From assembly GCA_903903925.1 (NCBI GenBank), contig CAIVAU010000050.1, positions 1 to 50,503 on the forward strand: a DNA stretch of 50,503 nucleotides, written 5' to 3'. Below the pieces are notes generated by a model that saw only the letters and a list, made by a program, of their open reading frames with translations, had not been told where the DNA came from and did no database searches. Positions 18,768-27,075 of the stretch are shown in pieces (the stretch's first letter is position 1; every line of letters begins with the position of its first letter). The translations under genes and the position numbers were made by a program. The stretch is from an uncultured cyanobacterium. GTDB lineage: Bacteria > Cyanobacteriota > Cyanobacteriia > Cyanobacteriales > Nostocaceae.

Positions 18768-19120
18768 ATGCCCAGAAAGAAATTAGAGCGTAAAAGAGAC
18801 TATATACAAATCTTGATAGATCCTATCGATAAGACCGCCTTTGATACTTGGTGTCTTGCCAACAGTACGACGATGAGTGAAATTATTCGTAAAGAGATCG
18901 CCCCTTATGTCGCCAAAGGTAAAAGGAAGCACTGATAGTAAAGTATGAAGGGCATATTGATCGATTAACGAACATAGTCGAGCAACAAGGACGATTTCAA
19001 CAAACCATTAATTTACAGAATGCCCAGTTTGCTAGCGGTTTTATAAACGCCGAAATAGTTCAAAGCCACCAGATAGGTGGAAATATCTATAATACAGACA
19101 ACCAAAAACTTCCAGATTAA
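18768..19120 (+). pseudogene. RHH-like protein fused to a motif tail, split by a one-base frameshift
   Basis: The first frame (18768-18935) encodes 55 residues with ribbon-helix-helix character: a basic N terminus (MPRKKLERKR), a beta-like DYIQILID, then two helices (KTAFDTWCLANS, TMSEIIRKEIAPYV). A second frame, open from 18923 to the TAA at 19118-19120, continues with a helical stretch (HIDRLTNIVEQQGRFQQT) and a terminal motif NAQFASGFINAE..VQSHQIGGNIYN. One extra A in the run at 18921-18924 (AAAA here, AAAAA in copy B) would join them as a protein of about 116 residues. The tail shares 14 of 26 positions with the N terminus of the NACHT protein, whose ATG follows after 3 nt. Whether this is a real mutation, a sequencing error or recoding is open. 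Confidence 0.7.
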
Positions 19121-19123
19121 ACC

Positions 19124-21118
19124 ATGCCAGAGTCAGAAGACCCAAAAAACGACTTACGTAACTCCCAGTTTGGTGGTGGGTTCATCAATGCTGACACGGT
19201 GAATGCCCAGCGTATAGGCGGTGACATCTGGAATTTTTTCTTAGGACAACCGACGCTAAGACCAATTGGCAACCCTTTACGGTCAGAAAGCCAGCGGTTG
19301 TTGTTAGCAGAAGTTAAGCATGAAGTCACAGCAAGACTTAAGCAATCCTTGCACAATGCTGTGCTAATTAACCTGAGAAAAGAACTGCAATCCCAAAAGG
19401 TAAAGAGAACTTGGGATGCAGAGATAAAAATTGGGTCAAAGCCTCCTGAACCTCTCCCGGATACCACAACTATTTTGGAAGTCTTTGACTCTGAAGAAAT
19501 TGCAGGTAGGTTGTTAATCTTGGGCAATCCCGGTGCTGGTAAAACTACTACGATGTTAGAGTTAGCTAGGGATTTGATTGCGCGTGCTGAGAAAAAATCT
19601 AACTATCCCGTTCCTATACTGTTAAACTTGTCCTCTTGGAAAAATTACCACCAATCCATAACAGAATGGCTAGTGACGGAACTCAACTCTAAATACGGTG
19701 TCAGTATCAAGTTTGGCAAAGAGTGGTTAGAAAATCGTCAGTTTATACCTATGTTAGATGGTTTAGATGAACTGGAACCTACTCGTCAAAAACCTTGCAT
19801 TCAAGCGATTAACAGATTTATTCAAGGAGAGCAACACCCTCAATATTTAATCATATGTAGTAGAAATGAAGAGTATGTGAGACACAATACTAATCTTCAA
19901 CTGAATGCGGCAATCTGCTTAAGACCTCTAACTGACCTCCAAATTCAAAATTATCTTTCTGATATTAAACAGATAGACTTTTGGCAAATTATCGTTGATA
20001 GCCCAAGTCTTATAAAAGTAAGCCGAATACCTCTCATACTCAATGTCATTATCCTAACTTATGAAAAAATGTCTCTTGAAGATTGGAAACGGTTTAACTC
20101 TACAACAGACCTACTAACCTATCTTTTAGATGCTTATATTCAGACAATGTTGGCTGGTTCAACAAACGCAAGTCTTTACACTAAGCAAAAGCTTCCAAGC
20201 GTTAACCAAACTCGACGTTTGCTCGCTTGGCTAGCTTTACAGTTACAAAGAGAGTCACAGATTGAATTCTCAATTGAGAATATGCAGCCGTTTAAACTGC
20301 TAAACAATCCAAAAAAAATAGCATATCGGGCTATTTACTACTCAATAGTTATACTAATTGCTGGTATTATAATTCACCTTAGCAGCGGTTCTGTTTTCGG
20401 AAAAATAGGTGTATTGAAAGGTTTTATTATTGTTAGTTTGGGTTATAAGATAATTGACGAAATTCACCTCAAAAAATTTCTCTTATGGTCTTGGCTAGAA
20501 GCAAAAAATGGGTTGATTCTTGGGGCAATCATAGGGTTGAATTTTGGCGTTATGATAGGATACAGTTTATCTCTAGGAAAAATTTTTGCCACTTTATTTT
20601 ACGGGATAGCTGGAACTTTGTTCCTTGGAATAATAGGTGCCTTAATTGCTGGGCTTATCAGTACGTTAAGTGGTAAGTCAATCGAAGATGTCTATAAAGA
20701 AGAATATTCAAATCAGGGTATTTGGAGGTCACTATTCAATTCAGGAATTGCTGGAATACTCAACGGACTAATTGGAGGATTAATCGGTTGGTTTATAGGT
20801 TGGTTAATATATCAAAAATTACATTTAGACTTATTTGATGGGTTGATGTTTGGGCTGATGTTTGGATTGATGAGTGGGCTAATGTTTGGTGGTGGAATAG
20901 CATGTATAAAACACTTTAGTCTCCGCCTCATCCTATGGAAAAACGGCTACATTCCCTGGAACTATACTCGCTTCCTCGATTATTGCACCGAGCGCTTATT
21001 TCTCCAGCGTGTTGGCGGTCGCTACAGCTTCATTCACAAAATGTTACAAGACCACTTTGCCCAAATGCCATTAGAGCGTGTTGACCCGAAGAGCGAATGG
21101 AGTAAGCATGGAGAGTGA
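19124..21118 (+). CDS. NACHT-type STAND NTPase with C-terminal membrane domain
   Basis: A 664-residue NLR-like protein. Residues 13-38 form a short Gly/Asn-rich motif (NSQFGGGFINAD..VNAQRIGGDIWN) shared with the upstream RHH tail. The NACHT core has Walker A GNPGAGKTT (134-142), Walker B FIPMLDGLDEL (207-217) and a sensor-like YLIICSRNEEY (241-251). Residues about 402-600 form several membrane helices, Gly-rich, with a four-fold GLM[FS] repeat at 573-588. The end (GGRYSFIHKMLQDHFA) is typical of cyanobacterial NACHT proteins. Such proteins are candidates for antiphage or programmed-death sensors. No good ribosome site precedes the ATG, so translational coupling to the upstream frame is likely. 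Confidence 0.85.
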   Translation: MPESEDPKNDLRNSQFGGGFINADTVNAQRIGGDIWNFFLGQPTLRPIGNPLRSESQRLLLAEVKHEVTARLKQSLHNAVLINLRKELQSQKVKRTWDAEIKIGSKPPEPLPDTTTILEVFDSEEIAGRLLILGNPGAGKTTTMLELARDLIARAEKKSNYPVPILLNLSSWKNYHQSITEWLVTELNSKYGVSIKFGKEWLENRQFIPMLDGLDELEPTRQKPCIQAINRFIQGEQHPQYLIICSRNEEYVRHNTNLQLNAAICLRPLTDLQIQNYLSDIKQIDFWQIIVDSPSLIKVSRIPLILNVIILTYEKMSLEDWKRFNSTTDLLTYLLDAYIQTMLAGSTNASLYTKQKLPSVNQTRRLLAWLALQLQRESQIEFSIENMQPFKLLNNPKKIAYRAIYYSIVILIAGIIIHLSSGSVFGKIGVLKGFIIVSLGYKIIDEIHLKKFLLWSWLEAKNGLILGAIIGLNFGVMIGYSLSLGKIFATLFYGIAGTLFLGIIGALIAGLISTLSGKSIEDVYKEEYSNQGIWRSLFNSGIAGILNGLIGGLIGWFIGWLIYQKLHLDLFDGLMFGLMFGLMSGLMFGGGIACIKHFSLRLILWKNGYIPWNYTRFLDYCTERLFLQRVGGRYSFIHKMLQDHFAQMPLERVDPKSEWSKHGE

Positions 21119-21132
21119 TCGCACACAACAAA

Positions 21133-21450
21133 TTAACTCTTAATTGGATCGATCCGACCAATCCCAAGGCTTAACAGCATTGTCCTTACATCCTCCCACT
21201 CTGGACCACAGTAGTAGTATTTCTGCTCTAGTAGATCTGCTAAATAGTACCCAGGCTTACCCATATTTATCCGAAAAAGCTCAACGACTATTTTCTTTTT
21301 GGTTATGCCAAAAGCTTCAACATCACCCTCGATAGGTAAATTTAAGGGATTGAAAAAGACTCTTGGCTTGAGAAACTCCCAGTACCTACTTTGTGGAGTG
21401 ATTTCACGCCATATAATTCGGTAATGAGATGGATAAATGATTTTGTCCAT
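21133..21450 (-). CDS. Cassette protein of unknown function, copy B (105 aa)
   Basis: Paralogue of the 106-residue protein at 18064-18384. It keeps MDKIIYPSHYRI, RVFFNPLNLP, RINMGKPGYYLADLLEQ and the near-identical Tyr-rich C-terminal half ending GIGRIDPIKS. AAAGGG lies just before the ATG. It lies convergent to the NACHT gene, with stop codons 14 bp apart, as in copy A. The function is unknown. Confidence 0.8.
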   Translation of the reverse strand: MDKIIYPSHYRIIWREITPQSRYWEFLKPRVFFNPLNLPIEGDVEAFGITKKKIVVELFRINMGKPGYYLADLLEQKYYYCGPEWEDVRTMLLSLGIGRIDPIKS

Positions 21451-21480
21451 ACAACCCTTTTAGTTATGATTGTAGAAGAA

Positions 21481-21505
21481 AGCCCCCAGGTGCGAGCTGA
21501 GGGCT
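21481..21505 (-). promoter_or_regulatory. Intercistronic hairpin, copy B
   Basis: AGCCCCCAG (21481-21489) and CTGAGGGCT (21497-21505) pair with one mismatch around a 7-base loop, at the same place as the 18420 hairpin but with a different sequence, which suggests the structure is kept. Confidence 0.6.
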
Positions 21506-21525
21506 ATTAGGGTTATGGATTAGCG

Positions 21526-21717
21526 TTAGCTATCGCCATTTTCTTCCTTGTCCTCACTGATATCAAGGTCATCGATTATGTCCCTTCTCTCAGCAGGGAT
21601 ATCCCGTTTCGTCCTCGGATCTGATTCAAACCAAGATCCGAACAAGAAACGGAAAATTCGGAATACTGGCATCCAGCCTTGACCTTTTCCGTTACCCTTA
21701 TAATTTGGATCTGTCAA
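21526..21717 (-). CDS. Cassette small protein, copy B (63 aa, TTG start)
   Basis: Paralogue of the 68-residue protein at 18461-18667: MTDPNYKGNGKGQGWMP, then VFRIFRFLFGSWFESDP and an acidic tail with DIIDDLDISED. The TTG at 21717 again follows a strong GGGAGGTGAT. The basic RRRTW segment of copy A is replaced by GSWF here. No family is recognised. Confidence 0.7.
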   Translation of the reverse strand: MTDPNYKGNGKGQGWMPVFRIFRFLFGSWFESDPRTKRDIPAERRDIIDDLDISEDKEENGDS

Positions 21718-21758
21718 CCTATCACCTCCCAATGAGGGTGTAATTTTTTGCCCCCCAT

Positions 21759-21807
21759 CATTCAATGATACCATGATTATTATCATGATATAGTAAGAGC
21801 ATGAATG
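21759..21807. promoter_or_regulatory. Divergent promoter with nested dyads, copy B
   Basis: The same nested dyads as at 18709-18757, offset by exactly 3050 bp: ATGAT-N4-ATCAT at 21773-21786 inside CATTCA/TGAATG. The -10-like box is weaker (TATAGT), so this copy may fire less. Confidence 0.6.
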
Positions 21808-21817
21808 AGATACAATT

Positions 21818-22000
21818 ATGCCCAGAAAGAAATTAGAGCGTAAAAGAGACTATATACAAATCTTGATAGATCCTATGGATAAGACCGCCTTTGATACTTG
21901 GTGTCTTGCCAACAGTACGACGATGAGTGAAATTATTCGTAAAGAGATCGCCCCTTATGTCGCCAAAGGTAAAAAGCTGATGGAGGAGATCGGAACTTGA
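21818..22000 (+). CDS. RHH-like DNA-binding protein, copy B (60 aa)
   Basis: The first 50 residues differ from copy A at a single position (M20 for I20). The sequence then leaves the duplication and ends KGKKLMEEIGT, without the motif-bearing tail. The ribbon-helix-helix assignment rests on the basic start, one short strand (DYIQILI) and two helices, as in CopG/Arc-type regulators. Its TGA overlaps the TTG start of the molybdoenzyme gene (TTGA), with GGAGGAG placed for that gene, so the two are translationally coupled. It could autoregulate and control the downstream enzyme. Confidence 0.75.
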   Translation: MPRKKLERKRDYIQILIDPMDKTAFDTWCLANSTTMSEIIRKEIAPYVAKGKKLMEEIGT

Positions 22001-23313
22001 GCGATGAAAACCTCTTGAAGCAGGAAGATTACCAGCAGAAAAGGGTTGATGAGTACATCTGGCAGCAAAGTCTAAATGCAGGTTTGTCGCGCAAGCGTTT
22101 TCTGCAAATACTAGCCACTATGGTTGTCGCCCCAGCTATCGGGGGGTTAGCTAAACCTGCACCTGCCCAAAGTGAGGAAAGCACATCATGCTTGCTAAAT
22201 CCTGCTTCTACATTCAAAACCAACGGCAGCAAAATACTTAAGCCATTGCCACGAGGGTATATATCTCATGAAAATGGCACATTGGAAATGAACTGGGAAA
22301 CAATGTATGGGCGTGGCTATTTAGTCCCCAATAACTGGTTCTACGTTCACAACCGCAATACACCTCCCCCTTTTGACCCATCCACTTGGCGCTTGCGAGT
22401 TGAGGGAACCGGTGTCAATGTTCGGCGCGAGTTTACCTACGACGAAATTATTGGTATGCCTTCAATCTCAGTCACTTGCGCCATTGAATGTACTGCCAAC
22501 GGTCGGCGCTTCTTTGCAGAAGCTTACAACAAGCCGCTTTCTGGAACGCAGTGGCGACTAGGTGCTATTGGTGTAGCGGAGTGGACTGGTGTGCCACTTG
22601 GCTTATTGTTAGAGTGCACTGGGCTGAAATCTACTGCACTAGACGTTCTAATTGAAGGAGCAGATTTAGATTCCCTCTCATCAAAACAGACAAAGAAGTT
22701 CAAGTTCAGCACTGTGGTTCCGATTGGTAAGGCACTCTTGGATAACTCACTCCTTGTCTATGCAATGAATGGGGAACCACTGCCTCCAGATCACGGTAGT
22801 CCATATCGTGTTTTGTTTCCCGGCTGGGCTGGAAACGTCAACGTTAAGTGGGTTGAGCGGATAGAGGTTTCTGAAACACCCATATATAGTCCGTGGGTGA
22901 TAGAGCAAATGGTTCTTATTGGCTCAGAGTACCCATCTAGTTTTCCATATAAAGGCAAGTTGATCACATACCAAAATGTCAAGAGCGCCTTTGAGCTTGC
23001 ATGGCCTGCTAAACTTCCTACTGGATCTTACCTCCTACGTGGACGTTCATGGTCTGGAAGAGGAAAAATTGTCCGTGTGGAAGTTAGTACAGATGGTGGG
23101 AGAACTTGGCGACTTGCACGACTTCGAGAACCGAACTTTCCCCAAGCATGGGTGCGGTGGGATCTTGATTGGGATCCAGTTCCTGGAGAATATTCTCTTC
23201 AAGCTCGTGCCACTGACAACCTGGGAAACACACAGCCAAGCACTGTTCCATGGAATGATGCTGGATTGTTATATGGAGGTGTTGTCAGTCATCCAGTGAA
23301 GGTACTTAATTGA
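21997..23313 (+). CDS. Sulfite-oxidase-family molybdopterin oxidoreductase
   Basis: A 438-residue Moco enzyme. A Tat-like signal (SRKRFLQILATMVVAP, 31-46; only one canonical Arg pair variant) precedes the sulfite-oxidase Moco domain, with the Mo-ligand C165 in CAIECTANGRR. It ends in the Mo-co dimerisation domain (WSGRGKIVRVEVSTDGGRTW). It probably oxidises sulfite or another oxyanion in the periplasm. The TTG start is supported by GGAGGAG 9 bases upstream and the overlap with the RHH gene. A sulfite exporter gene follows. Confidence 0.87.
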   Translation: MSDENLLKQEDYQQKRVDEYIWQQSLNAGLSRKRFLQILATMVVAPAIGGLAKPAPAQSEESTSCLLNPASTFKTNGSKILKPLPRGYISHENGTLEMNWETMYGRGYLVPNNWFYVHNRNTPPPFDPSTWRLRVEGTGVNVRREFTYDEIIGMPSISVTCAIECTANGRRFFAEAYNKPLSGTQWRLGAIGVAEWTGVPLGLLLECTGLKSTALDVLIEGADLDSLSSKQTKKFKFSTVVPIGKALLDNSLLVYAMNGEPLPPDHGSPYRVLFPGWAGNVNVKWVERIEVSETPIYSPWVIEQMVLIGSEYPSSFPYKGKLITYQNVKSAFELAWPAKLPTGSYLLRGRSWSGRGKIVRVEVSTDGGRTWRLARLREPNFPQAWVRWDLDWDPVPGEYSLQARATDNLGNTQPSTVPWNDAGLLYGGVVSHPVKVLN

Positions 23314-23470
23314 TGGGCAGGGGGGCAGGGAGATCTTAAAGAAAAACGGAAGAATACATCCGTCAAGTCGCTTCTCGAAAGTCAAAATTCAAAAACGGTC
23401 GGTCAGAATTCTTAAACAATCAGGAGATAACAGGATGTCCTCAAGAGCCTGAAGATAGATACCAAACCCT

Positions 23471-23566
<96 letters not shown>

Positions 23567-23583
23567 TTACAAAAAGTTGTTTT

Positions 23584-24369
23584 ATGATTGATTTTAATTG
23601 GGTGATTTTGGTGGCTGGGGGTTTAATATCTGGAGTTATCTCTGGGCTTTTAGGAATTGGTGGCGGTATTGTCACAATTCCTCTAATGGTTACACTAGGT
23701 TACACACCTGTACAGGCTATTGCGACTAGTAGTCTTTTCATTGTCATTACTGCAATTTCTGGAACTGTGCAGAATTGGTTTATGGGATATTTGAACTGGA
23801 AAAAAGTAGCTTACTTAGGAATTCCAGCGTTCTTAACTACTGGGGTTGGAGTCTATTTTGCCAACCAAATTCCACCGCATATCATACTCTTCAGTTTTGG
23901 CATTATACTACTGGTTAACATTTATTTAATAGAGTTGCGTAAGTCTCTTACCTCTGTCGAAATAGAAAATACAGAACCAACATTTAACCCTTTATTTTCG
24001 AGAATTGGTACAGGAGGAGCAGCAGGAATTTTAGCAGGTTTATTTGGTTTGGGTGGTGGCACAGTCATGGTGCCGCTGCAAATGTTACTACTAAAAGAAG
24101 AAATCAAAGTAGCAATTCAGACAAGTCTTGGTGTAATTGTCGTCACTGCTTTAGCTGCAAGTATAGGGCACACTTTAAGAGGAAATATCCTGTTTGTTCC
24201 AGGTATGGTTTTGGGATGCGGTGGTCTTTTAGGAGTTCAGATCAGTACTCGTGCATTGCCAAAGTTGCCCAATTCTACCGTGAGTCTTATTCTTCGTATC
24301 TTCTTAGGAATATTGTCAATCTACATTTTTTGGCAAGCTTGGACAAACTATCAAATGATTAATGTATAA
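23584..24369 (+). CDS. TauE/SafE-family sulfite/anion exporter
   Basis: A 261-residue membrane protein with two homologous halves, each with the family's Gly-rich signature: GLISGVISGLLGIGGGIVTIP near residue 12 and GGAAGILAGLFGLGGGTVMVP near 140. About eight membrane helices are predicted by eye. The family exports sulfite, sulfoacetate or related anions. Next to a sulfite-oxidase-like enzyme it probably removes or handles sulfite. The ATG follows the repeat array with no clear ribosome site. Confidence 0.88.
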   Translation: MIDFNWVILVAGGLISGVISGLLGIGGGIVTIPLMVTLGYTPVQAIATSSLFIVITAISGTVQNWFMGYLNWKKVAYLGIPAFLTTGVGVYFANQIPPHIILFSFGIILLVNIYLIELRKSLTSVEIENTEPTFNPLFSRIGTGGAAGILAGLFGLGGGTVMVPLQMLLLKEEIKVAIQTSLGVIVVTALAASIGHTLRGNILFVPGMVLGCGGLLGVQISTRALPKLPNSTVSLILRIFLGILSIYIFWQAWTNYQMINV

Positions 24370-24434
<65 letters not shown>

Positions 24435-24477
24435 CTTTTGAGAGTTTGACTATCTTTGCTTTGGGTACATTACAAGA

Positions 24478-25020
24478 TCAAACTACTTCTACTGCACTAA
24501 AGTATTCTCGACCTTCGGCATCTTCTGATTCTTCCGTAGGTTTTAAGTAAACAATAACCTTGCATCCAGACGCACCCTTTGCTATGGTTTCTTGTAACTC
24601 CACCTTGGCATAACCCAAATTATCGGCTGCAATAGTACCAAAGATGTTTGAAGTCATCATGCACATGGCTGGGCGATCAAGCACTTTTTCGCCAAATGGA
24701 CAGACGCGGTTTCCAAGGACTATCTTTTCTTCATTCTGCTCAATAATGTAAAAACCTCCCTGAATTCGTCTTTTCAAATCAACTAAGACATCAGCAATTT
24801 GCTCACGGGAAATCTTTGATACACACAAGGCAGACCTGTAATCTTGATTTATTTGCTTCCCTATAGTTTGAGCAACGACGCTAATAAATCCAGAAGCTTC
24901 TTCTAAGCCAACTACCTCTTGCAAAGTGCCAGATAATTCTCGAATCAATGTACGTAGAAATAGATCGCGCTCCCAGGAAATACTCAAATTTTCTGCTGAG
25001 TGATTTAGAGACTTGTTCAT
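24478..25020 (-). CDS. Methanogen-output-domain-1-like protein
   Basis: A 180-residue soluble protein resembling a domain that in other bacteria is fused to histidine kinases (methanogen output domain 1). Typical segments are [45 protein letters not shown] and a Cys cluster ([21 protein letters not shown]) that could bind a ligand or metal. As a stand-alone domain its partner is unknown. It is divergent to the ABC transporter gene, so they may share control. Confidence 0.7.
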   Translation of the reverse strand: MNKSLNHSAENLSISWERDLFLRTLIRELSGTLQEVVGLEEASGFISVVAQTIGKQINQDYRSALCVSKISREQIADVLVDLKRRIQGGFYIIEQNEEKIVLGNRVCPFGEKVLDRPAMCMMTSNIFGTIAADNLGYAKVELQETIAKGASGCKVIVYLKPTEESEDAEGREYFSAVEVV

Positions 25021-25104
25021 AAATTATGGGAATATGCTTGTCGAACTCTAATTATAGAGAAAGGAAGACATGACTCCCCACACCCCCCATACTCTCTTTC
25101 TAGC

Positions 25105-26979
25105 GTGTTGGCGGCTAAGTACAATTTCTCACGCTATAAAAAGAATATGAGCATTCGTAAAAAACGTAACGCCCTACGTCAATCGCTGGCGGTTTTCCGT
25201 TACAGTGGGCGAGCTATTGGCTTGGTGTGGACTACTAGCCGATCTCTGACAATCTTTTTTGCCACCTTAACCTTAGTGGCTGGTCTTTTACCGGCTGCTC
25301 TAGCTTACATCGGCAAATTAATTGTTGATGCCGTGATTGCTGCTTCTCAAAGTAATGCATATAAAAACGATTTTGTCAATAGCTATCATCCTCTAATGTA
25401 CGTGGGATTAGAGGCGATCGTTGTAGCTGCCCTTGCAGGTAGTCAGCGGGGACTCACCGTTTGCCAGTCGCTTTTGCGGATGCTACTGGGTCACCGAGTG
25501 AACGTTCTTATCCTAGAAAAAGCGTTAACTTTGGATCTAACTCAGTTTGAGGATTCAGAGTTTTACGATAAATTGACCAATGCACGGCGAGAAGCATCAA
25601 CTCGTCCTCTATCGCTGGCAACTCGTACCTTCGGGTTGGTGCAAAGCGCCTTATCACTTGTGACTTACGGCATTTTACTGGTAAGATTTTCGGTATGGGC
25701 AGTGCTAGTACTGATCCTGGCAGCTATGCCTGCATTCTTTGCCGAAACGAAATTTGCAGGGCAAGCCTTTCGCTTATTGAGTTGGCGTGCGCCGGAAGCC
25801 CGCCAGCAAAACTACCTGGAAACGCTATTGGCAAGAGAAGACTTTGCCAAAGAAGTTAAACTCTACCAGTTAGGGGAAATGCTGCTGAGACGTTACCATG
25901 ACCTGTTCAATACAATTTATGACGAAGACCGTGAGTTGACCTTGCAACGGGGGTTTTGGGCATATCTCCTCAGTTTGCTAAGTACGGCTGCCTTTTACAT
26001 AGCATACGCTTGGATTGTGGTGGAAACCGTTGCAGGTAAAATTACCTTGGGAGACATGACAATGTATATTATTGTGTTCCGCCAAGGACAAAATACGTTT
26101 TCCAGCGCCCTCACTTCTATTGGGGGAATGTACGAAGATAATTTATATCTTTCCAATCTCTATGAGTTTTTGGAAGAGAAAGTCTCAAAACCAAGAGGTA
26201 AAGCAACTACTGGTTTAAATCCCCAAGATGGAATGCGGTTTGAGAACGTATCATTTACCTATCCAGGAAGTCCGCAACCAGCATTGAAAAATATTTCGCT
26301 ACACCTTAAACCTGGAGAGAAATTAGCAATTGTTGGGGAAAATGGGTCCGGTAAGACTACCTTAATTAAATTGCTGACGCGACTTTACATTCCAGATTCA
26401 GGAAGAATCTTAATAGATGGCTTGGATTTGCAGGAATGGGATATTAATGTGTTGCGGCAACGCATTGGTGTGATTTTCCAGAACTTTGTCCGCTACCAGT
26501 TTACCGTTGGTGAGAATATTGGTGTAGGCGATGTGAATCGCATGGAAGATGAAAATCTGTGGGAAATTGCGGCAGAAAAAGGAATGGCGCGATCTTTTAT
26601 TGAAAATTTACCCACAGGTTTCCAGACACAGCTTGGTAAATGGTTCAGGGGAGGACAGGAACTTTCTGGTGGTCAGTGGCAGAAAATCGCTCTTGCTCGT
26701 GCTTTTATGCGAGTAGATGCCAATATCCTAGTTTTAGATGAACCAACATCAGCAATGGACCCCCAAGCTGAGTTTGACATTTTCAATCACTTTCGTGCCC
26801 TAACCAAAGATCAGATGGTCGTTCTAATTTCCCACCGTTTCTCTACAGTACGGATGGCTAACAAAATCGTGGTGATAGAAGGTGGAGAAGTTGTAGAACA
26901 GGGAACCCACGAGGAGTTGTTGCAGGCTAAAGGTCGCTATGCGACACTGTTCTCATTGCAAGCTGCTGGCTATCAATGA
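25105..26979 (+). CDS. ABC exporter, fused permease and ATPase
   Basis: A 624-residue half-transporter: six membrane helices in the first 350 residues, then the nucleotide-binding domain with Walker A GENGSGKTT (about 412), signature LSGGQWQ (about 519) and Walker B ILVLDEPT (about 542), and the switch His in ISHRFST. It probably works as a homodimer and exports a lipid, peptide or small molecule; the cargo is not readable. The GTG at 25105 gives this length; the ATG at 25147 (MSIRKKRNALRQS) is an equally plausible start. Confidence 0.9.
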   Translation: MLAAKYNFSRYKKNMSIRKKRNALRQSLAVFRYSGRAIGLVWTTSRSLTIFFATLTLVAGLLPAALAYIGKLIVDAVIAASQSNAYKNDFVNSYHPLMYVGLEAIVVAALAGSQRGLTVCQSLLRMLLGHRVNVLILEKALTLDLTQFEDSEFYDKLTNARREASTRPLSLATRTFGLVQSALSLVTYGILLVRFSVWAVLVLILAAMPAFFAETKFAGQAFRLLSWRAPEARQQNYLETLLAREDFAKEVKLYQLGEMLLRRYHDLFNTIYDEDRELTLQRGFWAYLLSLLSTAAFYIAYAWIVVETVAGKITLGDMTMYIIVFRQGQNTFSSALTSIGGMYEDNLYLSNLYEFLEEKVSKPRGKATTGLNPQDGMRFENVSFTYPGSPQPALKNISLHLKPGEKLAIVGENGSGKTTLIKLLTRLYIPDSGRILIDGLDLQEWDINVLRQRIGVIFQNFVRYQFTVGENIGVGDVNRMEDENLWEIAAEKGMARSFIENLPTGFQTQLGKWFRGGQELSGGQWQKIALARAFMRVDANILVLDEPTSAMDPQAEFDIFNHFRALTKDQMVVLISHRFSTVRMANKIVVIEGGEVVEQGTHEELLQAKGRYATLFSLQAAGYQ

Positions 26980-26983
26980 ATTA

Positions 26984-27012
26984 TGAGTTATGAATTATGA
27001 ATTATGAATTGA
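26984..27012. repeat. AATTATG tandem repeats
   Basis: Four imperfect units (AATTATG, AGTTATG, AATTATG, AATTATG) fill the gap before the phosphoesterase gene. Confidence 0.75.
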
Positions 27013-27075
27013 AGCTTCCTAGATTCCTAACTCTCCAATCTCCAATCTCCAATGCCTATTCCTTACTCATAACTT

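Noticed and set aside
18915..18940. Programmed -1 frameshift in the RHH gene
   Set aside because: The site T AAA AGG lacks a proper X XXY YYZ heptamer, and slipping would pair tRNA-Lys with TAA; a deleted A explains it better.
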